From positions 31,462,070 to 31,526,069 of the forward strand of contig NC_082698.1 of assembly GCF_949987515.2 (NCBI RefSeq): a stretch of DNA of 64,000 bases. Reading direction: 5' to 3'. Positions 1-11,121 of the stretch are shown piece after piece. The first letter of the stretch is position 1; each line of letters starts with the position of its first letter. A program made the translations under genes and the position numbers. The notes below the pieces were generated by a model. It was not told the DNA's origin and searched no databases. It was given only the letters and a program-made list of their open reading frames with translations. The DNA comes from Delphinus delphis. Lineage: Eukaryota; Chordata; Mammalia; Artiodactyla; Delphinidae.

Positions 1-170
1 GAAGCCAAATAGACCCAAACAGATAATATGTTGTTTGGGTAGGGGTGAATATACACAGCTAGAGCAAATTCTGTCTGAGGAAATTCAGAGGAATGAATTC
101 CAGTTTGATACACAGCATCAATAACTGACTGTACATCAGTGTATGGCATCTGGATAGGAAATCCTGCGAC
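1..170 (-). CDS. CC2D2B: CC2D2B exon 24 in view (last coding exon, truncated by the window)
   Basis: At least 170 bp, phase 0 in. It encodes [40 protein letters not shown] and [16 protein letters not shown], up to the window edge. [16 protein letters not shown] is the hallmark C-terminus of CC2D2 proteins. CC2D2A ends only a handful of residues after this point, so the stop codon should lie a few codons before base 1. Acceptor tgtctag. Confidence 0.94.
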
Positions 171-279
171 CTAGACAAATGGCAGAATAACACGTCAAAC
201 CACATTACGGTCACGTAGGTGATGGAGAATTACTGGATGCAAAGAGATTACAGAAGCCTCAAAGAAATGGAAGTCATAA

Positions 280-530
280 AATAATAATAATAGTTATCAT
301 TTTGTGGGTGCTTACTATGTTCTAGGCACAATGCTAAATACTTCACATACATATTTAATCCTCAAACAACCCTATGAGGTAGGCTTTGTTATAATCCCCA
401 CTTTACAGAGAGAGGAGCAGAACCGGGTCTGTCTAATGCCAGAGGCTGCACACTTAACATTCCACATATTTGCACCCTTTCTGGAATCGCAAACTGCCAA
501 CAAGGAAACCTTGATCCTATAAGTGACAGA
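280..530 (-). repeat. MIR SINE relic
   Basis: Reads as antisense MIR: GTGCTTACTATGTTCTAGGC, then ATTTAATCCTCA and CCCTATGAGGTAGG, then the CCCCACTTTACAGA core. Diverged. Ancient mammalian SINE in the intron between the last two exons. Confidence 0.8.
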
Positions 531-659
531 TTTAAGGGAGCACTTTGGAAGAATTTATTTAACATTGATTCAGTTTATATTTATTGATAACCATATGACA
601 GAATTAAGGGGTACGGAACATGGTCCCATGTAAAATTTTCTATTTAAGAATATACAAAG

Positions 660-925
660 GACAGTCATTAGCTTCTTTCAAGACTTAGTTTGCTTACTTC
701 AGGAGGCTTTTCCTGATCTTTAAATCTGTTGATGTGCTCTTCTCTTGTGGTTGCATAGGACACTGTCCTTTCCTAGCTTATTTAATAAAATATACTGCAA
801 TTACTCGTTTTCTGGTCCATTTCTCAAACTAGCCCACAGTCTCTGTGAATGCTCAAGATTGTATCTGTCTTGTTTACTGTCATAACCCCAAGTGTCTAGC
901 ACAATGGCTGCCACATAGGATACAA
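660..925 (+). repeat. L2 LINE 3' end relic
   Basis: Contains the L2 3' landmarks: AGGAGGCTTTTCCTGATC, CTGTCTTGTTTACTGTCATA and TGTCTAGCACAATGGCTG. Old and diverged. Confidence 0.7.
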
Positions 926-1130
926 ATAATAGTTAACATTTATTAAGTGCTGGGTGCTATGGTTAAGCAGCTCACTTAATCCTCACCACAACCACAAAGC
1001 AGGTAACTCTTTTTATCCCTGTTTATCTTGAGCCGTGGGGTAGAAGGTATAGAGAAGTTAGGCAATCTGGTCAAAGTTAATGAGTGGTTGAGCCAGGATT
1101 TGAACCCAAGCTGCAGGATTCGGTCTAGGT
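926..1130 (-). repeat. MIR SINE relic
   Basis: Antisense MIR: AATAGTTAACATTTATTAAG, CTTAATCCTCACCACAACC and the B-box-bearing GAGCCAGGATTTGAACCCA. It follows directly after the L2 relic. Confidence 0.8.
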
Positions 1131-2058
1131 TCATGAATGTGTGTTACTAAATAGCAGATAATTTTACAAAGGAACTCCAAGTTTTAAACCTTGGCTTATA
1201 CTTAACTATGCTTTGCTTATCTCTTTACCCCCTAATTCTATTAAAAAGAAAGCAAAACAAAACACCTTCCTCCCTATTCATGAATGAATAGTGCCTGCAG
1301 ATCCCTCCCTGGCAGCCTGAGTATAAACTCCCAACAGATTCCTTCCTTTCTTCTCTTAGAGGGTTTCCCGAGGAGACATCTTCTAGTCTACGGGATAGTA
1401 GGGGGAAGGAATATCACTCTTGAGAGGCTGGGGCTTCCAAAAAACCACTGGAACAATTCATAGGGAAAAGGAGGTGAGAGGATTCCATAACTAAGGATAT
1501 CATAGGGGAAGAAAAGAAGGACCCTAACAATACACCAGATGCCCACCATGTCTGATTATGGACTTAACTGAGTTTGAAGTGCCTTTCTACCATCCATGAT
1601 GATGTCAAATGTGCTGGTGAATATATGAGAGGAGGTCAGAAGTCCAGGCTGGATGTATAAAGTTGAGAATAATTTGCATGTAGAAGATATTAAAGCTTGC
1701 CTTAGTCCTCTTGCCCAGAAGCAAGGACATGGAATCCATTCTATTACTGTACCATCTAGAAATCATGTTTTAGTTTCTTAGTTGCAAGTGGTTTCCTTTT
1801 GGGTATCTCTTTCCAAAGTTTGTGGTTTATACATTAAAAAACTGATTCCAAGAAAATGTCATGCAATCTGGTCATGGTACTAGTTACTCACTACATTTGA
1901 AATTTCTCAGTCTATAAGTAAATGCATTTTAATGCCATAGCATGTATCACCTAAGATCAAGATAAAAGGCATTTCAGGGATACTTAAGATTAGTATCATC
2001 TGGCAATTAATAACATAGATAAAACAAATGACATTAATGCATTAAATCATATACAAAC
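1131..2058. other. Intron, no recognised element
   Basis: AT-rich intronic sequence between exons 23 and 24. I see no repeat family, open frame or RNA structure that I can support. Confidence 0.6.
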
Positions 2059-2236
2059 CCAATAAAATTGTAGCAGTCTTTCAAATTCACTCTCTTCTTC
2101 AGATGAAACAACGTTTCCGGTGCCAAGCTCTAACTTAGGAAGGATTTGTCTTAAAATGAAAGTACATTGTCTATTCCAACGTGTTGGCTGTTTAGGTCGC
2201 CATTCCATTATTTTATATTTCAGAGTTCTTTCAATC
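2059..2236 (-). CDS. CC2D2B: CC2D2B exon 23 in view (C-terminal segment)
   Basis: 178 bp, one base in, phase 0 out. It encodes IERTLKYKIMEWRPKQPTRW, NRQCTFILRQILPKLELG and a final ESEFERLLQFYW. MEWRP..PTRWNR is a strong family signature. Acceptor tccttag. The donor used here is TTGG|GTTTGT, because only this keeps frame with the last exon. A GTATAT four bases further is a competing donor that would shift frame. Confidence 0.9.
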
Positions 2237-2584
2237 CTAAGGTAAGAATGCAAAGATTATTTTATGATAAATTACAACTCATTTAAATAAATGTGGAAAA
2301 AGTTTTGTCACTTTTTCTCAAGTATGAGAATGATACTTTTTTGATTTAGGAGAAAACCAGACCTCTATGGCTAGGGATATCTGCCTACTGGGTGTGATTT
2401 GCCTACCATCTGATTACTGGGTTGGCATTCCTATTCTCCAAGACCCTCCTTTGACATAAGACATTGTGTTTCCAAGAAATGCCTTTATAAAAATTCAGAT
2501 ATCTTGTCTGGGATAATGTTAGCAGGAATGGGGTCACTGGACCAGTTAATTCAGCAAGCAGCATTGGGAGGAAATGAAGCACTG

Positions 2585-2700
2585 GACTGGTCAGTATGAT
2601 GAGCAGTTTCCCTACCAGAACGTATGCTCCACGAGGGCAGGGAGTTTTGCCTACCTATGCCGCCTCTAAAACAGTGCCTGCTGAGAAACTGTTTCGGGGA
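2585..2700 (+). repeat. L2 LINE 3' end fragment
   Basis: ATGCTCCACGAGGGCAGGGA and AAACAGTGCCTG match the usual L2 3' end. Short and diverged. An apparent open frame here is incidental. Confidence 0.6.
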
Positions 2701-2844
2701 GGGGAGAAAGTGGAGCACAGTGTGAGTTGGTTGATGGAAGCTTCTCCTCTGGGCAGAATCGTTGTGTGCTCCGGAAGAAGCTGCTGGGCCTCTCCTCACA
2801 GCTGAGTCCATAAAGTGACTAAGCGGTTTCGAGTTTGCAGAGAG

Positions 2845-2990
2845 TCATAGTCACGGCTATACGCCAGAATCACCTGTAGGACTTTATCAAAATATTTCAC
2901 TATCTTCCAGATAGTGATTCAACAGGCCTGGTCTTGACCTCTGGCACCTATATTTTAAAATAGTTCTAGAAGCAATTTCTGATGAAAACC
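2845..2990. repeat. MER5-type DNA transposon relic
   Basis: CCAGAATCACCTGTAGGACTT and GAAGTTGGGGACCA resemble the hAT-Charlie non-autonomous element MER5. Poorly preserved. Confidence 0.5.
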
Positions 2991-3278
2991 AGAAGTTGGG
3001 GACCATTTTCCTAGTGCTTTTATTCCTTTTTTGTTAAGAGTTGGGGAAGAAGGAGGGGAATAAGAGGTGAGAGTTGTGTGCTAGTGAGAAAAGGGAGTGG
3101 CAAAATGCTTTTTGTCATATTCTGTTTCAATTAGTTGGTAGCGGCTTACATGCCAGCCTGCTGTGTCAGCATGAGTCACTGGAGGTAGTCAGATCTAGAA
3201 GCTTCTGACACATCTGGAGTAGGAGTGAGGTCTGCTGCAAGGCTGTGACCCTTTGGGCTTGACTCAACCACTCCTCCG

Positions 3279-3281
<3 letters not shown>

Positions 3282-3319
<38 letters not shown>
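3282..3319 (+). repeat. (GT)n microsatellite, about 38 bp
   Basis: Uninterrupted GT dinucleotides followed by a G-rich run (GGTGGGGGGAGGGGGAGGG). It gives rise to meaningless poly-CV and poly-HT open frames on both strands. In the gene's transcript it would read as CA repeats. Confidence 0.97.
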
Positions 3320-3757
3320 TGGGGGGAGGGGGAGGGTGCCTACGAGGGACAGTACTGATGTTGCTGCCACCCAGCTTGGCTCTTTTTACCACACACCAGG
3401 TTGTGGGCCATTTACCTTCCTGTCCTTTCAAGAAGTGTTAGCTACTGCATTATTATTACTATATGGCTCAACAGGTGTCTGTGTTGAGAACTTCCTAACA
3501 GCAGCCCACGGTGTTTTCCAGATGCAACCATATTTAACTTGGCATGTGTTTTCAAGAAGCACCCTGGATAGCGGAGGGGTGACTTTTGATGCACCAAGAG
3601 ACAGATGACTCAGTGGAACGATTATAATCTGCATTTCATGCTCCTGTTGCTGAATCTAATGGGTATTTTGAGAGCCTGGGTTAGAGGACTGAAGGGTGGC
3701 TGAAAGAGAGATTAGAGAGAAAACATGATACTCATAATATATAAATAGAGATCATAC

Positions 3758-3816
3758 CTGTTCTTTAGATCTTCCACCATGCTTTTATTAGTATCAGAAT
3801 AAATTATTTCTTCAGG
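3758..3816 (-). CDS. CC2D2B: CC2D2B exon 22 in view (59-bp small exon)
   Basis: 59 bp, phase 0 in, two bases out. It encodes PEEIIYSDTNKSMVEDLKN and is too short to stand out as an open frame. It was found because exons 21 and 23 have incompatible phases and CC2D2A has a PEELIY-type peptide at this point. Acceptor atttcag|CCTGAAG, donor AAGAACAG|GTATGAT. The length of 3n+2 resolves the phase exactly. Confidence 0.93.
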
Positions 3817-4119
3817 CTGAAATACAGAAAACTGAAAGTTAGAAAAGATTCTAGGGAGACCATCTTTACGTCAGTAGGCCCTTGGAGTGCTGATTATAAT
3901 GAGGGTGAACCTAAACCAGTCTCATGTGGCAAAAACACTCCATGGTAGAGGCACAAAGGTAACGCAGATCACAGTGTTCCCTTTGATGTTAATACTACTT
4001 CACCAGGGCATGGAAGGGAGAATGGACTTACAAAAGATATTTTTCATGACAGAAGAAGACAGATCTGCTATCCCCATCTGTTTATTCAAACAAGCATTGG
4101 ACATGTTTATTGATTCTAC

Positions 4120-4345
4120 CAGATAATCTTGGAAGTTGCACTGGTATCTTCCACTTATTAACTGTGACCTTGGTGAAGTCACTTAACCTCTGTGAGTCTC
4201 AGTTACCACGTCTTTTAAAGAGGGACAATAACAGTACCTACTTCCCTGGGATCATGCAAAGATTTTAAAATCAAGTAATACATGTAAAGCCTGGCACATA
4301 TTGTTCAACAAAGATCAGATACTATTGTTATTATTACTCTTGTAA
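4120..4345 (+). repeat. MIR SINE relic
   Basis: Sense MIR: TTATTAACTGTGACCTTGG, AAGTCACTTAACCTCTGTGA, GTCTCAGTTACCACG, ACAGTACCTACTTCC and CATGTAAAGCCTGGCACATA. Confidence 0.85.
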
Positions 4346-4349
4346 CATG

Positions 4350-5640
4350 GGGTACCATCTTCCGTCTTTGATTATTTGCTCCTTTCAGCAGGCGGGAGTC
4401 AGGGCTCTGTGTTTGCATGTGTGCATGTGCACACACTCGCACATACATGCAGAGTCCATTTCAATCTCCCCGTCGCCAAGCCTTTGCCCCGGGCACCCCA
4501 GCAACAGCAGAGAGCAATGCTCTACCATGTTTCCCCATGTTGCCCCCTGAGCAGGATTTTCTGGGAGGAGGAGAGGACTTCTCCAACCCCCTCCCCACTA
4601 CCTAACCCGTTCCTCCCCTCCCTGAAGGGCTCATATAGACAAGAGTGAGGGGTTGGGTTTAGGCGGTTTTTACTTAGGATATTTCTGAGCTGAGAAATAG
4701 AGGAGCTATAGAGACACGGACAGATGTTTCCCCCTCATGAGTGGAATGAGGGTTGTACGAAAAGAAGGAAACATTTGCTAGGCCTCTAGGTCTTGGAAAA
4801 TTTCGGGAGTGATTTGAGGGGGCTCAGTCTGTCAGGTGATGATCTAAGCCAGTGGCTCCCAAAACGTGGCCCCCAGACCAGCAACCTCAGACCCAGTGAT
4901 TCAGAAACTCTGAGGGTAAGGCCCAGCAATCCATTTTTCCACAAGCCCTCCAGAAGGTTCTGATGCCTGCCGTGGCTGGATAACCACTAGATTAGAGCAT
5001 AGGCTCAAGCACAGTGACTTTCCCCACAGTGAACACGGCAGGAGATGAGAGATACTGGAGAAAGGGAAGCATAAACTGCAGCATCACCTTACAGGGGCCA
5101 CCAACTATCACAGTCAGGACAGGTAAACTGAAGTCCCTGATTGCTGTCACCAACCACTGTCTGCCCCTCCAAAACAATCCCCCGCACCCCTATCCTGGCA
5201 ACTCTTAGGGATTAGTTAGGCCACTTTCAGGCCTGAAAAAGAGGCCTGGGTTATGTTGACTTGATAAGTTTATGGAGTGTTAGTCTATTTTCTTTTCAGG
5301 CAAAGGCCCCTTTCAGGGAATTCATATCCTTTAAAACTTTGAGAGGATTTCCCTGTTAACTCCATCTCTGAATACCCATATTCTCATCATACACACTCAA
5401 ATTTGTGTTCTCAATTGCGATTAAGAAAAAAAACGACAACAGTGTTCACCACAGATAGTGGTTTGTTCCGGTATGTGTGCGACAAGGCAGAAGATCAAGG
5501 GCCATTAACCCACAGGAAAGAAATCAGTAGGGATACAAGTCAAATGCAACTATGAGTTTTATATTTATATATTCAACTTGACAAAGGCTTTAGTGGCTTT
5601 TAGAAATACACTTTTGATGATGGCGGCCCTTGCCTTGGTG
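4350..5640. other. Intron stretch with a MER5A copy near 4850-4990, otherwise unrecognised
   Basis: 4850-4990 carries CAGTGGCTCCCAAAACGTGG, CAGAAACTCTGAGGG and GGCCCAGCAATCC, which is MER5A. The remaining sequence, including a pyrimidine-rich part near 4460-4640, shows nothing I can name. Confidence 0.65.
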
Positions 5641-6085
5641 ATGTTGGCTTCTGACTGTCCTCGGCTCACTCCTTGGCAGCAGCCAGGCTGGCCTTTCAGC
5701 TCCTCGACAGACATCCGCTTGCCACTGCAGGTCTTCATGCCTGCTGTCCCTGCTCTGTGCTGGGACCATACTCCTCCTTAACTTCCATCTAGACCAGCTC
5801 CTGCTCACCCTTCTTCACTCTGCTAGTCATCACTTTTTTCCCCAGGAAGCCCCTGCAACTCCCCTTCACCTCAGGCCTCCTGCTGAGTGCTCCCCAAAGT
5901 ACATTCATTTCTTCTATAGTAGCATTTATCGCTCTGTACAGCAAGTGCTCATTTCCTTCTGTTTCCTCCTCTAGAACACAAGCTCCAAGAGCACTGAGAC
6001 ATGTCTTTTTCCTTGGGGTACCTATACCTAAAACAGTGCTGGCCTGCTGCAGCACTCAATACACATTACCTGAATTAATAAGAGA
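5640..6085 (+). repeat. L2 LINE 3' portion
   Basis: Long L2-like stretch ending in CTCTAGAACACAAGCTCCAAG, AAACAGTGCTGGCCTG and AGCACTCAATACACATTACC. It is the longest L2 piece in this part of the intron. Confidence 0.65.
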
Positions 6086-6419
6086 ATGAGTAACAGAAAC
6101 AAAAAACCTCAACTCTAAATATATCATTCTCCCCCCTAGGAGGCAGCAATACTTTGGTCACAACTTTGGGATGGGAAAAGCAAGCAAGGTCTGTGGATGC
6201 CATAAATGTGGTTTGCTCAAGAGAGATAAGCACATTTCCCCTTCCTTATAAGGACTTTACAAACATCTGCAAGGAGAATGCTCAGAAGGATGCACAAGAA
6301 GCTACCAACAGTGGCTATTTCTTAGAAAGTGGGAAAAAGATGTTGAAGAGGAGAGAAACTCTTCACTTTTTACACTTTGATACTGTTTGATTTTTCTCCC
6401 CACAACCACCATTCCTTCT

Positions 6420-7380
6420 TTTTGATATTATGAACTATGTCAAACATTCTCAGATAAAGCACTGAGAATAATGTAGTGAACATCCACCCAACATACATAC
6501 CACCAAGCTACATCTAATCGTTGCATTCCTCCATACTTGTTTTAGGTTTTTTTAAAGATGTAAAACATTACAGACAGATTTGAAGTACTCTGTATACTGC
6601 TCCCTGATATCATTCTTTTTTTCTCCTCTTTCCAAAGGTAAACTTTACCCTAAATTTGGTGTTTATCATTCCCATGCAAGCTTTTACACTATCACTATAT
6701 ATCTCTATATACGTAAACAACATATATTTTTCAAACTTCGTATAAGTGTGTCATTTCACATCTTCTTTACTTTGCTTAACATTACATTCTTTATATTCAT
6801 TCATGCTGATAACAGTGGCTCTAGGTCAGTAGTTCTCAACCTTGGCTGCATGTGGGATCACGTGGGGAGCTTTAAGTAATACCAATGCGTGGGCTCTTCC
6901 CTCAGACGTTCTGATACAATGCACGTACAGCCAAGTTAAGAACTACAGTAAAGTAGTTTCATATATTTTTTTACTGCTGTATAGAATATTTTATAGTAGG
7001 AGTATTCATAACTCATGTGCCCATTTTCTGGTTGATGAATTGTTTCCTTTTATTTATTTATTATTTATTGCTATCTCAAGCAATTCAGTAATGACCTTCG
7101 TGTACTTGTCTCCCTGTGCGTGTATCTCTAGGGTATATACTTAGAAGATGAACTGGTGGATCAGAGGCTGAGTTTCTTCAGCTTTACCAACCTTACCATA
7201 TTGCTTTCTAAAGTGTTTATAGCAATTCACACTCCCACCATTTCTCTGCCTCTTTGCCAATACTAGATGTGATCACACTTTTTAAAAAGTTTGGCCAATC
7301 TTCTACATGTGAAATAGTGTTTTATTGTTTTAAATTGCATTTCCCTCGTTATGAGTGACGTTGAGCCCTAGAGTTTCTGC
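6420..7380 (-). repeat. Old L1 LINE fragment
   Basis: Antisense L1 ORF2-type landmarks include GTATACTTAGAAGATGAACT, CAATTCACACTCCCACC and TGCATTTCCCTCGTTATGAG with GACGTTGAGC. A MER5-like piece (AGTAGTTCTCAACCTTGGCT, 6830-6925) interrupts it. No intact frame. Confidence 0.7.
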
Positions 7381-8263
7381 TTCTGTGAATTGTCTTCTTC
7401 CTATTTTTCCATTGTCCTTTTTCTCATCCCCCCTCTCTTTCTTCCTCTGGGTCATAGCTCCTAGTTTTTGAATTTTGCAATTGCCTGCACACTGCCATAC
7501 CATGGCTCTCAATCCAGAAACAGCTGTCGAAATGGAATTTGGGTGCCTTCCCAAAGCAGTAGTGAGTACATCATAGATCCCCTGGACAAGCCATCTGGTG
7601 ATTAGGTTGGTTCCTGATTCTCAGCTCTGTACTTTGGTCTCTTGCCTCCTAAGCCCCAGGCAGTGCGTCTGCTGCTTTTCTTTCCCATCTTCTCTCAAGA
7701 GTAGCAAAGTAGGGGAGCCGCAATGCAGTCCCTGGCTTCAAAAAGTGAGACTGGCTCTGGTTCTCTGGATTTCATGAAGCATTTTCAGACCTTGGTGCCG
7801 TCCTCTTTGGGCCCCACTCACTGCTAGTGTTTCTGTCCTGCTTCTATTCCATGAGATAACTATCATGGTTGGGAGCCCAGATAAGCCTTCTGTTTTTCAA
7901 TTTTTATACTTTATCATTGTTATGGATATGTAGTAGAAGGGCTAGGTCCAAGTAAGAACTTATTACACCATCTTGACATTATTTTTTATGTTTCATGATG
8001 AACATTTTAAAATTTTTATTTTAAAACCTAAATTCACAATTAAGATGATACCTTCTTCTCAATTCCTCTTTTCTGCAAGTAGAGAAAAAGGATCACAATA
8101 GCCCAAACTCAGGCTGGAGGGCAGAGAAAACTAGGTTTTATTAATACTGCCAAATAATTCAATGAGCAATCAGCTGTGTAAACATAATAAGAGCTGTCAC
8201 AATTCCTAAGATTAGAACCAATGGTAACTTTCATAGAGACACACCTGGAAAAGTATAATTTAC
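7381..8263. other. Intron, no recognised element
   Basis: Mixed-composition intronic DNA between the old L1 and exon 21. It may include more diverged LINE, but no landmark is clear enough to claim. Confidence 0.5.
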
Positions 8264-8368
8264 CTGTATGCTTTGTGCTTTCGTCCCTTGATAATTTTTT
8301 GGAAGCAACTGTTTCCAGAAACTTTCCTTTGAATAGTCAAAATATACAGCCCCTGGTGAATTATTTTG
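8264..8368 (-). CDS. CC2D2B: CC2D2B exon 21 in view
   Basis: 105 bp, phase 0 at both ends. It encodes QNNSPGAVYFDYSKESFWKQ and LLPKNYQGTKAQSIQ. The YFDYSKESFWK block corresponds to the family motif in which an N-terminal FD is followed by a W-K, at the end of the transglutaminase-like region. Acceptor cattcag, donor ATACAG|GTAAAT. Confidence 0.92.
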
Positions 8369-8555
8369 CTGAATGTTAAACCAGACCTATTAATACATCA
8401 ACATAAAATCAGTAGAGGCCCACAGGAGTACGAAGCCCATAGTAGGTTAGGACGGAGCACAATTTTACAGTCCTACTCCCCAGTGAAGTGGCAGAAGCCA
8501 AGGATGGTTCTGAGGCAGGAGGTACAGAGATTCCAGGGGTGTGTGCGCACCAGAC

Positions 8556-8722
8556 TGCTCGCTGGTTCTCAACCTTGGAGGCACTGCAGAATCACGTTAA
8601 GGAGCCTTGGGGATAAAAGATTCCCCTGGCCCTACACCCCAGGGATTCTAACTGAACATCTATAGCTTCTTCAAAGTTCCCACATGATTCTAATATATGG
8701 TCAGAGTACAGAACCACAGGTT
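8556..8722. repeat. MER5A DNA transposon relic
   Basis: GCTGGTTCTCAACCTTGGAG, AGAATCACGTTAAGGAGC, CCTGGCCCTACACCCCAGG and a closing ACAGAACCACAGG. It fits in the 406-bp intron between exons 20 and 21, ending about 50 bp from exon 20's donor side. Confidence 0.8.
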
Positions 8723-8774
8723 TAACTCTTGAGGAGATAACTCAAGATCCCGCCGCCCCCCGCCATATACTTAC

Positions 8775-8909
8775 ATTTTCACCATCAAACAAACAATCTA
8801 CACTTTGTAAGGGACAAAATGGGTCAAACTGCTTATGACATTGCCCAGTTAATGGATTCCAAAGCAAATATTCATCCGTTTCTGGCGTTAATACATAAGC
8901 CACATGCCC
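8775..8909 (-). CDS. CC2D2B: CC2D2B exon 20 in view (transglutaminase-like domain, His segment)
   Basis: 135 bp, phase 0 at both ends. It encodes GHVAYVLTPETDEYLLWNPL, TGQCHKQFDPFCPLQSVDCL and FDGEN. The GHVAYVL strand carries a histidine at the position expected for the catalytic His of a transglutaminase-like domain; CC2D2A, as I recall it, has lost it. The following WNP is at the third triad position but is Asn rather than Asp. Acceptor cgcacag, donor GAAAAT|GTAAGT. Confidence 0.93.
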
Positions 8910-9057
8910 CTGTGCGAAGAAAGAGTTAAAGGCATTTTTGGTGGATGATTGATTTCACTCATTTTCGTATGTGGAATTTATAGTGTAAGCATGTGAGATC
9001 TCTGATTTTTTAATAGATAATATTGCCAGTTACCTTGGTTATTCTTTGTTCCTGTAT

Positions 9058-9178
9058 TATTTATTTATTTGCCTTGCCGCACAGCTTGCAGGATCTCAGT
9101 TCCCTGACCAGGGATTGAACCTGGGCCACGGCAGTGAGAGCCCAAAATCCTAGCCACTAGACCACAAGGGAACTCCCT
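9058..9178 (-). repeat. Short tRNA-derived cetartiodactyl SINE
   Basis: On the minus strand it reads GGGAGTTCCCTTGTGGTCTA, AGTGGTTAGGATT (A box) and GGTTCAATCCCTGGTCAGGG (B box), followed by an A-rich tail. Related to CHR-1. Confidence 0.85.
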
Positions 9179-9729
9179 GCTATCTCTGATTTTTAAAAGC
9201 CTTTTTTAGGACCTTCACAATTTTTTTGAAGAGGATAAAACCAAAGCAACTGAAATCCTCAGGCCCAGGGTAGCATGAGGATTCAAATGAGAACTTTTGA
9301 GCTAGTGCTGCCACGTATGGTCCTGAAGGGTGTACCCTCATAGCAATAAAATATGTTGTTCTAACAAAATCAGTATATTATGACCAATTCCCAGTAGCCA
9401 GTACTAAAGGGTTTGGAGGTAGGGGCGCTTTTGTGTGATTCACACGAAGGTGCTACATGGATTAGCCCTGCTTTATGTGGAACATACTTGGAGACCAAGG
9501 GTGAACACCGTGCAGAGTTAGGGAATGGAATTTTGCCTAAGGCTCTGAAAAGCCAAGTGAAGTTGAAAAGCCATAAAATTAATTTTGTGAGCAAGATACA
9601 GAGTTAGAGGCCAGAGAGAAATTACACAGGAAAGCACCTGAGGAATAAAAGTAGTCATTATGTGATTATTTCGCTCTGCACATACTTTTGAAGTATAAAC
9701 CTTTCTTATTTAGCAAAGAATAAAAATGT

Positions 9730-10245
9730 CAGGTAACAATAATAATGACTATCTAACATTTATTGAGTACCCCAGCTACTGTACTCAGCACTCACTAATT
9801 TTCTCACATGAATTCCAGATTCTGTGAGGCAGGGATGATGGTCATGCCCATCTTTCACATGAAGCTTGTCTAGGGTAACAGTAAATGGAATGACTCCTTT
9901 TCGGGGAGGAGATAAATGAGGCTCAGAGAAATAAGGCTGAGATCGTACAGTTAGTAAACGTCATTTCTGGGTTTTAAAATCCTCTTATGACTTCCAAATC
10001 TATACTCTTTTTTTTGCGGTACGCGGGCCTCTCCTGTTGCGGAGCAACAGGCTCCGGACGCGCAGGCTCAGCCGCCATGGCTCACGGGCCCAGCCGCTCC
10101 GCGGCATGTGGGATCTTCCCACACGGGGGCACGAACCCGTGTGCCCTGCATTGGCAGGCGGACTCTCAACCCCTGCGCCACCAGGGAAGCCCCAGGGAAA
10201 CCCCAAACCTGTACTCTTAACACTGTGCTGTGTAGCCTGGTTTCC
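9730..10245 (-). repeat. MIR relic split by a CHR-2 SINE
   Basis: Antisense MIR: TATCTAACATTTATTGAGTA, GAGGCTCAGAGAAATAAGGC, CGTACAGTTAGTAAACGTCA. After the SINE it resumes at GTACTCTTAACACTGTGCTG. The flanking target duplication (9994-10009 and 10203-10218, two mismatches) shows that the SINE inserted into the MIR. Confidence 0.85.
10008..10195 (-). repeat. CHR-2 SINE
   Basis: tRNA-derived cetacean SINE in antisense: GCGGTACGCGGGCCTCTC, CATGGCTCACGGGCCCAGCC, GCATGTGGGATCTTCCC, ACGAACCCGTG and ending CCACCAGGGAAGCCC. Slightly shortened in the middle (CTGTTGCGGAGCAAC in place of the usual longer block). Open frames across it are artefacts. Confidence 0.97.
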
Positions 10246-10789
10246 CTAACTCCAAAGCTCTTGCTCTTTATCACTGTGCTCATCTTTACAGTAAAGAGGC
10301 TTCACCTCAACCAGTAGCAGAGGTGAAAGGCACAGATGAGTGCTGCCACCCAGTGTTGACTCAGAGGTAAAACTGTAAAAATGTTTGTTGAAATATTGTT
10401 GGCTGTTTACTGCCATCTAGTGGCACTCAAAACTACAGCGGGGGATCATATGGGGAAAATAAGGGAATATAGAGAAATAAATGATCATGACAAGAACAAG
10501 ACTGGAAGTTTTTGACACTTATCAAAATATTCATAGTAGAAATAGAAACATCCAAAAGAAGACAGCTTTCTGGAGGTTTGAATGCAAGTGTATATAAGTT
10601 GTAAAAATTTCAGGTAGGTTAACATAAATTTCTGGCCCACTTCTTACACGATTAAAAATTGAGCAGTGTAAAATAGGAAGAAGTACTTCTTAAGGATCTT
10701 AAAATATAGTGTTAGGGACACATAAAGATGATGGTGGTGATGATGGTTAACAACCACTATAACTACTACTGTAACTATTACTACATCAC

Positions 10790-10915
10790 CTACCACCACC
10801 ATTTTATTGAGCATTTTCCACATAAACCAGGTGCTGTCCCCAGTGCTATTTACTATGTAATTTAATATTTTTAGTAGCTCCATGAAGTAGCACTCTTATT
10901 TGTACTACTTTATGA
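10790..10915 (-). repeat. MIR relic
   Basis: Antisense MIR core: TTTATTGAGCATTTTCCACA, CAGGTGCTGTCCCCAGTGCT, GTAGCTCCATGAAGTAGCA. An imperfect triplet run (GATGGTGGTGATGATGG, ACTACTACTG) lies directly upstream at 10727-10790. Confidence 0.75.
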
Positions 10916-11121
10916 AGAAGAAAAACAAAAGGAAGTCATTCTTTACATTGTAGAAATTTTGATGAACGAACATTATCCTCCTAAGTAAATAATTGTTCGC
11001 CTAGGAAATTTCCTAATTAGCTTGTGAAAAGAAGGAAACTTGGGGTTGAAGTCTTTTAAACTTGCAGCTAAAAGCTAATTAGTTTTGCTTACACTATTTA
11101 AATATTAAGTCCAACACTTAC

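Noticed and set aside
9058..9178. A tRNA gene suggested by A and B boxes
   Set aside because: The boxes belong to a tRNA-derived SINE; there is no cloverleaf with paired acceptor stem, and the same unit recurs at 43.6 and 59.4 kb.
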